A DNA stretch of 40,145 nucleotides from Vulcanimicrobiota bacterium (GTDB lineage: Bacteria > Vulcanimicrobiota > Xenobia > Xenobiales > Xenobiaceae), in assembly GCA_944322965.1 (NCBI GenBank), contig CALUQR010000013.1, forward strand, positions 1 through 40,145. The letters are read 5' to 3'. Positions 23,815 to 31,058 of this stretch are shown one piece after another. The position numbers and the translations under genes were made by a program. The notes below the pieces were generated by a model. It did no database searches and was not told the DNA's origin. It saw only the letters and a list, made by a program, of their open reading frames with translations. How positions within the stretch are numbered: position 1 is the first letter of the stretch; every line of letters starts with the position of its first letter.

Positions 23815-25662
23815 CTAATCCTTTACGGTGTAGTCGGCGTCCACTACTTCTTCCTCGTCCTTTTTAGCGGACTCGGAGGGGCCGCCGTTCTCAGCGCCCG
23901 GCTGCGGACCGGCTTGGGCGTTGCTGCTCTGATAGAGGCTCTCCCCTATCTTCTGCGCGGCCTGGGCCAGCTCGTCGGTCGCCTTTTGCAGCTCGTCCCG
24001 GTTGAGAGGCTCGGCGGCAGAGGCCTTCTTGACCCGCTCCATCGCGCTCTCGATAGGCGCCTTGACCGTGGCCGGTACCTTGTCGCCCGCGTCGCGCAGA
24101 GCCTTCTCGATCTGGTAGACCAGACTGTCGGCCTTGTGGCGCAGCTCTACCTCTTCGCGGCGCTTCTTATCCTCGCTGGCGTGGGACTCGGCGTCCTTGA
24201 CCATGCGGTCGACCTCGTCCTTAGAGAGGTTAGTAGAAGCGGTGATCTTGATATTCTGGCTCTTGCCCGTACCCTTATCGACGGCGCTGACGTTGATAAT
24301 ACCGTTAGCGTCGATCTCGAAGGAGACTTCGATCTGGGGCACGCCGCGGGGCGCCGGAGGAATATCGGTCAAGACGAAGCGGCCTAAGGTCTTATTGTCG
24401 CGAGCAAATTCGCGCTCGCCCTGTAAGACGTGGATCTCGACCTGAGTCTGCATCTCGGAGGCGGTGGAGAAGATCTCGCTCTTCTTGCACGGGATAGCCG
24501 TATTGCGCTCGATGAGCTTAGTCATTACGCCGCCCAGAGTCTCGATACCCAAGGAGAGCGGGGTCACGTCGACTAAAACTACATCCTTGACTTCGCCGGT
24601 AATTACCGCGCCTTGGATGGCTGCGCCCAGAGCTACGCACTCGTCGGGGTTAATATCCTTGGAGGGCTCTTTGCCGAAGAACTTGCGCACAAAGTCCACC
24701 ACCTGAGGCATACGCGTGGAACCGCCCACTAAGAGGACGCGGTCGATATCGTTCTTGCTCAGACCAGAGTCTTCCATAGCCTTGCGGCAAGGGCCGGCAC
24801 AACGCTCTAAGAGGTCGGCGGTCATAGCCTCAAACTGAGCCCGGGTGAGGTTCATATCTAAGTGCTTGGGACCGTTGGCGTCGGAGGTGATGAAGGGCAA
24901 GTTGATGTTGACGGTCAACATCTGGGAGAGCTCGATCTTCGCTTTCTCGGCGGCATCCTTAATGCGCTGAGCGGCCATCTTGTCCTGGCGCAGATCGATC
25001 CCGTTTTCCTTCTTAAACTCCTCGGCGATCTTGTCGACGATGCGCATATCCCAGTCGTCGCCGCCCAACTTGGTGTCGCCGTTAGTAGCCTTCACTTCGA
25101 AGACGCCGTCGCCAATCTCTAAGATAGAGACGTCGAAGGTACCGCCGCCCAGGTCGAAGACTACGACCTTCATATCCCCCTCGTTCTTATCCAAACCGTA
25201 AGCCAGAGCCGCGGCCGTAGGCTCATTGATAATTCTCTTGACATCTAAGCCCGCGATAATACCGGCGTTCTTAGTAGCCTGACGCTGGGAGTCGTTAAAG
25301 TACGCGGGAACGGTAATCACCGCCTCTTTGACGGGCTCGCCCAGATAAGCCTCGGCGTCAGTCTTCAATTTTTGCAAGATCATGGCCGAGATCTCTTCCG
25401 GAGAGTACTTCTTGCCATCGATCTCTACGCGGTAATCGGTACCCATGTGGCGCTTAATCGAAGAGACCGTACCGTGGGGATTACTTACCGCCTGGCGCTT
25501 AGCCAACTCGCCTACCAAGCGCTCGCCCGTCTTGGAGAAGCCCACCACCGAAGGGGTAGTGCGATTACCCTCCGCATTGGGGATAACCGTAGGCTTGCCG
25601 CCTTCCATATAAGCGATTACCGAGTTAGTAGTTCCTAAATCAATTCCAACAACCTTTGCCAT
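23815..25662 (-). CDS. dnaK: Molecular chaperone DnaK (Hsp70)
   Basis: A 615-residue Hsp70 that binds exposed hydrophobic peptides in an ATP-driven cycle. Signatures: [17 protein letters not shown] at the N-terminus, the second phosphate-binding motif [29 protein letters not shown], and a substrate domain ending in an acidic tail ([13 protein letters not shown]). The N-terminal insertion of about 23 residues found in most Gram-negative DnaKs is absent, and the segment [20 protein letters not shown] resembles the Gram-positive form. GAGGAGG precedes the ATG. grpE, dnaJ and hrcA are not adjacent and no CIRCE operator (TTAGCACTC-N9-GAGTGCTAA) is seen in the 166-base divergent region, so heat control is by another route. 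Confidence 0.98.
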   Translation of the reverse strand: MAKVVGIDLGTTNSVIAYMEGGKPTVIPNAEGNRTTPSVVGFSKTGERLVGELAKRQAVSNPHGTVSSIKRHMGTDYRVEIDGKKYSPEEISAMILQKLKTDAEAYLGEPVKEAVITVPAYFNDSQRQATKNAGIIAGLDVKRIINEPTAAALAYGLDKNEGDMKVVVFDLGGGTFDVSILEIGDGVFEVKATNGDTKLGGDDWDMRIVDKIAEEFKKENGIDLRQDKMAAQRIKDAAEKAKIELSQMLTVNINLPFITSDANGPKHLDMNLTRAQFEAMTADLLERCAGPCRKAMEDSGLSKNDIDRVLLVGGSTRMPQVVDFVRKFFGKEPSKDINPDECVALGAAIQGAVITGEVKDVVLVDVTPLSLGIETLGGVMTKLIERNTAIPCKKSEIFSTASEMQTQVEIHVLQGEREFARDNKTLGRFVLTDIPPAPRGVPQIEVSFEIDANGIINVSAVDKGTGKSQNIKITASTNLSKDEVDRMVKDAESHASEDKKRREEVELRHKADSLVYQIEKALRDAGDKVPATVKAPIESAMERVKKASAAEPLNRDELQKATDELAQAAQKIGESLYQSSNAQAGPQPGAENGGPSESAKKDEEEVVDADYTVKD

Positions 25663-25761
25663 ATGTCGCCTCCTCTAAGCTCTAGTCTCTCACTAAGCCT
25701 AGACCATTTTTCATTGGGGAGACTCTACACCAAAGGATGTAAGAACGACGCAAGACAAGTG

Positions 25762-25791
25762 TTAGAGAACTATTAGAAAATATAGTACAAT
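25762..25791 (+). promoter_or_regulatory. Possible promoter for the exported protein gene
   Basis: TTAGAG (25762-25767) and TACAAT (25786-25791) are separated by 18 bases. It would start transcription about 30 bases before the gene at 25829. The -35 is weak and the -10 good. Confidence 0.4.
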
Positions 25792-25828
25792 GATCTAAAC
25801 GATTACTTTGAGTTAGGGAGGTCTATCT

Positions 25829-26938
25829 ATGTCTTTGGCCCCTGCCAGCGCCCGCCGACTCTTGTGGGCGCTGCTCCTCATAAGCTTATCCTTAACGACT
25901 AGCGTCTGGGCGGCTAAGCCCACCATCTCGGGCGTACTCAAGCACTATAACCCCGGGGGCGGGCGCTTCCAGATTGTGCGCGACGACGGGGTGACCAAAA
26001 CGGTAATTATGCGCCCCGGCTGCCAATTTATGATGAACGGCCAAAAGGTCTCCTCCAGCGCCTTCCGCCCCAATATGCGCGTCTGCGTGCGTATCTGCGG
26101 CTCGGTTATGGATAACCCCTTAGAGTGCGACTTAGTAGCCGACTTCATGTCCTCTAAAAATGTAGTAGCCCGCCGGGCCAGCTCCCCTAACCCCACCCAA
26201 GTAGGCGGTTTTGCCGGTACGGCTGGACCGGCCGCCACTTTGACTACCCTCTTTAATAATCCCAACGTCATGCCCAACGTCTCGGGACCCTTAGGGATTG
26301 GCGGCCAGTTCCCGGCCCAGAATTTCCCCAGCTCCGACCCCACTCAGATCGCCCAAGGGGCTACCCCCGCCCAGCAGACTAATCCCCAAGTAGACGCCAA
26401 CTTAGCTAACCCGGCCAACCCCTATAAACAGGGTACGGCCGCCCCCGGAGCCGTGCAGCCTATCGGAACTACCGTAGGGCCGGGCCAATTTCCGGGCGGA
26501 GTCGCTCCGGGCGCCGGTAACCCCGCCTCCTTGACCCCCAACCCTTACCAAGTCTCTAACCCCTACGCCAGCAACTCCTACGATCCCACTAACCCCGGCG
26601 GCCTGCCCAGTATGAGCGACCTGCTCAATGGCAGCGACGAGGACGACGAAGATGACGGGGCCTTTATTAAGCCCCCCTCCGGACCCTTCTCCATGCAATT
26701 GGTCAACTTTACCGGGCGCATCGTTCAGGCCGACGTGCGCACCCGCAGCATTACCATTATGCCCAACGGCCAAGCCCAAACGGTCCAAGTGCTCCTGCCC
26801 CAGATGGTAGCCCCCACTAACGCCCAGGGCCAAGCTATAGACTTTGGCGCCCTGCAGCCGGGATTGGGGATCAGCGTCCAAGGGGTGGCCAATACGGCAG
26901 GGATCGTAGAGGCGCGCCAGGTATTGGTAGGCCTCTAG
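25829..26938 (+). CDS. Exported protein with two small beta domains and Asn/Pro-rich linker
   Basis: A 369-residue secreted protein of unknown function. Residues 1-29 are a signal peptide (LLWALLLISLSL ending VWAA). Residues 31-105 form a small beta-rich domain with four Cys in the RPGCQF and RVCVRICGSVMDNPLEC segments. Residues 115-280 are a low-complexity Asn/Pro/Gly/Gln linker with an acidic patch (GSDEDDEDDGAF). Residues 287-369 form a second beta domain (TGRIVQADVRTRSITIM) similar in style to the first and to DUF5666-like folds, where G-x-I-x-x-x-D-x-x-x-x-x-I is common. The DUF5666 link is tentative. GGGAGG is seven bases before the ATG. The AI-2E-type permease gene follows after 57 bases. 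Confidence 0.75.
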   Translation: MSLAPASARRLLWALLLISLSLTTSVWAAKPTISGVLKHYNPGGGRFQIVRDDGVTKTVIMRPGCQFMMNGQKVSSSAFRPNMRVCVRICGSVMDNPLECDLVADFMSSKNVVARRASSPNPTQVGGFAGTAGPAATLTTLFNNPNVMPNVSGPLGIGGQFPAQNFPSSDPTQIAQGATPAQQTNPQVDANLANPANPYKQGTAAPGAVQPIGTTVGPGQFPGGVAPGAGNPASLTPNPYQVSNPYASNSYDPTNPGGLPSMSDLLNGSDEDDEDDGAFIKPPSGPFSMQLVNFTGRIVQADVRTRSITIMPNGQAQTVQVLLPQMVAPTNAQGQAIDFGALQPGLGISVQGVANTAGIVEARQVLVGL

Positions 26939-26995
26939 CTCCCACTTAGAGAGCCTTAACCACTCACCCCACTTTAAGGAATAGTAGCCCCCGCG

Positions 26996-28348
26996 ATGGA
27001 GAACGCAGTCAAAAATAAGTTCCACCTGATCTTTTACGTTATCGGTCTTTTGGCGGTCTTCGCCCTAGCCTGTTGGTTCTTAGGCCAGATCCACCTGATC
27101 GCCAATATTATGGTGGTCTCCATCCTGGTAACCTACCTCATCGCCCCCGCCGTCCACTTTCTGACCGAGCGCCGCGTGCCCAAGACGGTAGCTATTACCA
27201 TAGTCTACCTAGCCTTGGCCGCGGCTATCGGTTTCTTCGTGGCCTACTTGCTGCCCATCGTCAAGTTAGAGTTCCAGCGCCTAGTCCAAAATATCGGACC
27301 TATGGCCATTAACTTACAACAGATGGCCAATAAGTGGGCCTGGGTGCTCCACGGCTACCTGCCTGAGAATCTCAAAGGGCTCTTCGACCCCAGTAAGGTT
27401 ACCTTCCCCGAGTTGGCCCGCTACTTGAGTACCTCTAGTCCCGATATAGCCTCCAACGCCATGCCCGGGGTCGTCTCCGGAGTGCGCAGCGCGGCTACCA
27501 TCCTCACCGGGGCTATCTTAGTACCCCTCATCGTCTTCTATATCTTAATGGACGCCAGCGCCTACAAAGAGAGCTTTATTAGCTGTCTACCCAAGGCCTG
27601 GCGCGCTAACGCCGTCGACCTCCTGCGCCGCATCGACTACGTCTTAGGCGGCTTCATCCGCGGACAACTTATCGTCTGCGTGACCATCGGCTTCTTTGTG
27701 GGACTCTCCTTATGGATCTTAGGGGTAGACTACGCGGTCCTTATCGGCATCTTCTCCGGGGTCATCGATATTATCCCCTACGTGGGCGTGGCCATTAGCT
27801 ATATCCCGGCCTTTATTATCGCCCTCCTCAACGAAGGGCCCCTCTACGCTATCTTTACGATCGTCATCTTACAGGCCGTCCACTGGCTGGAAGGGCATAT
27901 TATCGTGCCCGTGGCCGTGGGCCATTCCGTAAAGTTGCCTCCGCTTACGGTCATGATCGCCTTAGTAGCGGGCGCTGAGCTGGGCGGGATTATCGGCATG
28001 TTAGTCGCTATCCCCTTAACCGCCATCTTGCGGGTCTTGATCGAATTCTATGTAGAGAAACATCCTGCCTTCGGACCCTTGACCCCCGAAGATCTCCAGG
28101 CCCCGGCCACCCCCTACCCGCCCGTAGCTACGCCCCCCAAGAGCCCTAAAGAGTCGGTCCAAGAGTTGGTAGACCAGGTCCAAGGGACGGTGCACACGGT
28201 AACTAATAATCGTTTAGTCCAGCACCTCAAAAAGCGCTACCAAGACTCCCAAGAGAGACTCAAGACGCTCGGCCATAAGGCTAAAGGCTCCTTCAACCTA
28301 GAGAAGGGGAGCTCCAAGAAGAAGCGTTCCAAAAATAAAGGAGAGTAA
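26996..28348 (+). CDS. AI-2E-family permease (PerM-like)
   Basis: A 450-residue membrane protein of the AI-2E transporter family. The layout is typical: two N-terminal helices, a central extracytoplasmic segment (about 85-175), then a helix cluster with the conserved ILVPLIVFYILMD, GGFIRGQLIV, FSGVIDIIPYVG and QAVHWLEGHIIVPVAVGHSV. Members export small molecules (autoinducer-2 in E. coli TqsA) or act as Na+/H+ antiporters; the substrate is not predictable. The C-terminal 90 residues form an unusual cytosolic tail rich in Pro then Lys/Ser, ending in a basic SSKKKRSKNKGE. The next gene starts three bases after the stop, so the two are co-transcribed. The ribosome binding site is weak. Confidence 0.9.
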   Translation: MENAVKNKFHLIFYVIGLLAVFALACWFLGQIHLIANIMVVSILVTYLIAPAVHFLTERRVPKTVAITIVYLALAAAIGFFVAYLLPIVKLEFQRLVQNIGPMAINLQQMANKWAWVLHGYLPENLKGLFDPSKVTFPELARYLSTSSPDIASNAMPGVVSGVRSAATILTGAILVPLIVFYILMDASAYKESFISCLPKAWRANAVDLLRRIDYVLGGFIRGQLIVCVTIGFFVGLSLWILGVDYAVLIGIFSGVIDIIPYVGVAISYIPAFIIALLNEGPLYAIFTIVILQAVHWLEGHIIVPVAVGHSVKLPPLTVMIALVAGAELGGIIGMLVAIPLTAILRVLIEFYVEKHPAFGPLTPEDLQAPATPYPPVATPPKSPKESVQELVDQVQGTVHTVTNNRLVQHLKKRYQDSQERLKTLGHKAKGSFNLEKGSSKKKRSKNKGE

Positions 28349-28351
28349 ACC

Positions 28352-29644
28352 TTGCCCCTGCGCGCCGCGGTACTCCAATTTAGCCCTGGACCCCACTTAG
28401 AGGCCAACTTAGAGTGCGCCCGCCAACTGGCGCTAGAGGCCGCCCAGCGCGGGTACCAGCTTCTACTCCTGCCCGAAACCTGCACCCGCATGGGCGCCCC
28501 GCCCCAAGAATCAGACCCCGCCCGCCTCCAAACCTGGGCCCAAGAACTCACCACCCGCTACCCCCTCACCCTCATCCTCGGCTCCACAATGTGGAGGGAT
28601 GAACTTTCCGTCGCGGGAGATAAGACGGGCTCCACAATGTGGAGGGATGAACTTTCCGTCATAAGAGATAAGACGGGCTCCACAATGTGGAGGGATGAAC
28701 TTTCCGTCATAAGAGATAAGACGGGAGGGGATGAAAGGGATTTACAGGGGGGAAATGGACTTAGCGCAGGACGGCGAGCCGGAAATGGGCTTGGCGCAGG
28801 GCCGCAAGACGAAAATGGACTTAGCGCAGGACGGCGGGCCGGGAATGGGCTTAGCGCGGGACGGCAAGACGGGAATGGGCTTAGCGCAGGGCCGCGGGAC
28901 GGAAATGGGTTTAGCGCAGGATGGCAAGACGGAAATGGGTTTAGCGCAGGACGGCGAGCCGGAAATGGGCTTGGCGCAGGGCCGCAGGATGGAAATGGAC
29001 TTAGTGCAGGGCGGCAAGACGGGCATGAGGTTAGCGCAGGTTTAAAAGAAAAAGGGAATAGAGTAAGGCGGCAGGCGATAAGTCTAGCCGAAATTGAGTA
29101 TGGGCCGCAAACTTCCGCAGGTTTAAAAAATAGAGTGGGGGTTTGGGAGGGGGGGGTGGAGTTGGGGGGTTATGATAAGATCCATCTTTTCGATTGTGAG
29201 TGGCCGGGCGCTTGGCAGCGGGAGTCGGACCATTTTGTGGGCGGTCGGGAGTTGGTCTGTATCGATTTGGCCGCTCCTTGGCGGGTGGGTTTATCGATCT
29301 GTTACGATTTGCGTTTCCCAGAGCTTTATAGGCGTTTGGTAGTCGATTTAGGGGCCAACATTTTGGCGGTCTCGGCGGCTTTTACGGCTCCTACGGGTCG
29401 GGCCCATTGGGAGTTATTAGTTAGGGCCAGGGCGGTTGAGAATCAGAGTTATCTTTTAGCTTCCAACCAGAGCGGTTGGGTAGACGGGGTAGAGCGTTAC
29501 GGCCATTCGATGATAGTAGACCCTTGGGGCGAGGTTATGGCTCGGGTGGAGGAAGAGTGCGGTTGGGCGGGCGCGGAGTTAGATTGGTCCCATTTGCAGT
29601 TAATTAGGTCCAAGTTACCGGCTCTGGCTAATAGGCGTTTATGA
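28352..29644 (+). CDS. Nitrilase-family amidohydrolase with a large repeat insertion
   Basis: A 430-residue carbon-nitrogen hydrolase. The catalytic triad is complete: E42 (LLLLPETC), K276 (YDKIHLFD) and C317 (SICYDLRFPELYR). The Nit1/Nit2/omega-amidase branch is the closest, usually 265-285 aa. Here about 155 residues are inserted between E42 and K276: three copies of a 16-residue unit GSTMWRDELSV.DKT (residues 77-124) and ten copies of a 10-residue unit like GNGLSAGRRA (134-233). Without them the length is normal. The start is TTG at 28352 with AAGGAG about ten bases upstream, three bases after the permease stop. Whether the enlarged enzyme folds is unknown, but the frame is kept intact through both repeats. 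Codon use after the insertion is more T- and G-rich than before it. Confidence 0.85.
   Translation: MPLRAAVLQFSPGPHLEANLECARQLALEAAQRGYQLLLLPETCTRMGAPPQESDPARLQTWAQELTTRYPLTLILGSTMWRDELSVAGDKTGSTMWRDELSVIRDKTGSTMWRDELSVIRDKTGGDERDLQGGNGLSAGRRAGNGLGAGPQDENGLSAGRRAGNGLSAGRQDGNGLSAGPRDGNGFSAGWQDGNGFSAGRRAGNGLGAGPQDGNGLSAGRQDGHEVSAGLKEKGNRVRRQAISLAEIEYGPQTSAGLKNRVGVWEGGVELGGYDKIHLFDCEWPGAWQRESDHFVGGRELVCIDLAAPWRVGLSICYDLRFPELYRRLVVDLGANILAVSAAFTAPTGRAHWELLVRARAVENQSYLLASNQSGWVDGVERYGHSMIVDPWGEVMARVEEECGWAGAELDWSHLQLIRSKLPALANRRL
28580..28723 (+). repeat. Three tandem 48-bp units
   Basis: Units at 28580-28627, 28628-28675 and 28676-28723 are almost identical; the first differs at a few bases (cgcggg against cataag). 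Each starts with the near-palindrome CTCCACAATGTGGAG. Being 16 codons long, they keep the nitrilase reading frame. Confidence 0.97.
28751..29050 (+). repeat. Ten tandem 30-bp units
   Basis: Degenerate units of exactly 30 bp (for example starting ggaaatggacttagcgcagg) run without spacers. Each encodes a 10-residue block like GNGLSAGRQD. Because 30 is a multiple of three, several reading frames stay open on both strands across the array. This is a minisatellite, not a CRISPR. Confidence 0.95.
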
Positions 29645-29772
29645 TCCCAAGCAGGGAGCCTCTCCCAGCAAAGCGAAGGGCGGGCCCAGTTTAGCGCGGT
29701 CTAGCTTTAAGTTCCGGAAATGGGATCTTGGGGCCTAGGCTTTATGCTAAGTAGTAAAGGAGCTTTTAGAGC

Positions 29773-29865
29773 ATGGCTGATACGAAAGAAGTCAACGCGG
29801 TCATCGCCGCCGCCATCGACGCTGATCCTGAAGAAAAAGATTGCGTCTGCTGGGTTAAAGCGTGA
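29773..29865 (+). CDS. 30-residue Cys-containing peptide, candidate RiPP precursor
   Basis: A small ORF directly before a radical SAM/SPASM gene. ATG at 29773 has AAAGGAG ten bases upstream. The peptide is acidic (seven Asp/Glu against three Lys), with an Ala/Val/Ile-rich middle (VNAVIAAAIDA) and the C-terminal stretch DCVCWVKA carrying its only two Cys (24 and 26) and only Trp (27). Its TGA overlaps the GTG start of the enzyme (GTGA), so both are made together. This is the usual layout of a radical-SAM-modified peptide such as mycofactocin or PQQ precursors: a short acidic leader and a small C-terminal core. No known precursor family is recognised. It could instead be a coupling ORF for translation of the enzyme. 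Confidence 0.65.
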   Translation: MADTKEVNAVIAAAIDADPEEKDCVCWVKA

Positions 29866-30968
29866 TTGCCGGTCGTTTACGCCCGGTCTTCAAGTTAACC
29901 GAGTCCTGTAACCTAGCCTGTAAGTACTGTTATCAGGAGGGTAAACTGGACTCGGGTTATTTTATGGACCCGGCGACTTTACGCAGAGCTCTCCAGGAGG
30001 TGGCCTCTAATACTAGGGGCCCGATCCATCTCTTATGGTTTGGCGGCGAGCCCACGCTCTATGGCCTGCAGCGCATGGGCCAGGTGATGGAGCTGGTAGG
30101 TGAGATCTTTGGGGAGCGTCCCGTCTATCATGGGATGCAGACTAACGGCACGCTGATAACCCCTCAGTGGGCCCAATTTTTGGCTTCCCATAAGTTTGCG
30201 GTCACGGTCAGTTTAGACGGCCCGCAGTATATCCACGACTCTCAGCGCCCCCACCGTCCGGGCGGGGCTAAGGCTGGAACGGGCAGTTATGAGGAGACGA
30301 TGCGGGGCATCGCCAACTTGCGGGCGGTAGGTATCAATCCTAGGGTCTCGGCGGTCCTGACCCCTCAGGCCCAAGAGCGTCCCGAGGAGCTGGTGGACTG
30401 GTTTGAGTCCCAGGGTTTCCGGGAGATGGACTTTGTCCCTTCCACGCGCTACCACTGCGGCCGTTACGAGGTGGAAGTAGACGGCCGTCAGTTCAAAGAG
30501 TTTATTATGCGGGTCCTGGAGCGCTGGTTAGAGTTAAAGAATCCCAACTTCAAAGTCCGACTCCTCTCGGAGACGGCGCGCAAGTTAGCGGGCAAGGCCC
30601 CCCACTACTGTAAGTTAGAGGGCAAATGCGCCCACTTTGTGGGTTTTGGCTGGAATGGCGACGTCTACCCTTGCGACGAGTTCTCAGGTATCGAGGAGTT
30701 CAAGTTAGGTAATATCCACGACTCCAGTTTAGAGGAACTGATGACCTCCCCTAAAGCTACGGAGATCTTCCGCCAGTGGGCGGCCATCCCCCCGGCCTGT
30801 ACGAGCTGCAAATGGTTCCACTTCTGCCGCGGCGGCTGCGCCTGGGAACGCCAACTGAGCGGCGACCCCTACCAGCCCACGGTCATGTGCGAGGCTATGC
30901 AAGCCATCTTAGAGCGCCTGAGCGCCGAAGTGCCAGGCAGCCTAGAACGCTGGCAAGTAGCGGGCTAA
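29862..30968 (+). CDS. Radical SAM/SPASM enzyme, probable peptide maturase
   Basis: A 368-residue radical SAM protein. The SAM cluster motif is C16-NLA-C20-KY-C23, followed by WFGGEPTLYG and TNGTLI, as in sulfatase-maturating and peptide-modifying enzymes. The C-terminal SPASM region has at least eight cysteines: C250, C257-like KCAHF, VYPCDEF, then C313-TS-C316, FHFC, GGCAW and VMCEAM, enough for two auxiliary iron-sulfur clusters. The GTG at 29862 is the only start before the first cluster cysteine because TAA lies six bases upstream in frame; it overlaps the stop of the 30-residue peptide ORF. No sulfatase gene is present, which favours the peptide as substrate. An anaerobic sulfatase-maturase role is the main alternative. 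A terminator follows at 30999-31037. Confidence 0.92.
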   Translation: MIAGRLRPVFKLTESCNLACKYCYQEGKLDSGYFMDPATLRRALQEVASNTRGPIHLLWFGGEPTLYGLQRMGQVMELVGEIFGERPVYHGMQTNGTLITPQWAQFLASHKFAVTVSLDGPQYIHDSQRPHRPGGAKAGTGSYEETMRGIANLRAVGINPRVSAVLTPQAQERPEELVDWFESQGFREMDFVPSTRYHCGRYEVEVDGRQFKEFIMRVLERWLELKNPNFKVRLLSETARKLAGKAPHYCKLEGKCAHFVGFGWNGDVYPCDEFSGIEEFKLGNIHDSSLEELMTSPKATEIFRQWAAIPPACTSCKWFHFCRGGCAWERQLSGDPYQPTVMCEAMQAILERLSAEVPGSLERWQVAG

Positions 30969-30998
30969 AAGAGTAGCGAGCCAAAAGGCTACTCCCAT

Positions 30999-31037
30999 AA
31001 AAAAGGGCCTCCCCCTTAGAGTTAAGGGAGAGGCCTT
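30999..31037. terminator. Bidirectional terminator
   Basis: Arms AAAGGGCCTCCCCCTTA and TAAGGGAGAGGCCTTT (one extra base in the first arm) lie between the convergent radical SAM and lipoprotein genes. The minus strand ends in a run of six T (CCCTTTTTTATG), the plus strand in CCTTTGGCTTT. Confidence 0.85.
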
Positions 31038-31058
31038 TGGCTTTAGGTCGAGAGGGCT

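Noticed and set aside
26402-27025. 207-codon minus-strand frame opposite the exported protein
   Set aside because: Antisense to a gene with signal peptide and ribosome binding site; its Gly/Val/His composition is a mirror of Asn/Pro/Ala codons.
28731-29045. Open frames on both strands across the nitrilase repeats
   Set aside because: The 30-bp unit is a multiple of three, so any frame without a stop in one unit stays open throughout; only the nitrilase frame joins both catalytic halves.
28751-29050. CRISPR array
   Set aside because: Units are contiguous and degenerate with no unique spacers, no leader and no cas genes; they are coding minisatellites.
29720-29911. 63-codon open frame before the radical SAM gene
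   Set aside because: It has no ribosome binding site and runs out of frame into the enzyme; the 30-residue ORF in another frame has both a good site and stop/start overlap.
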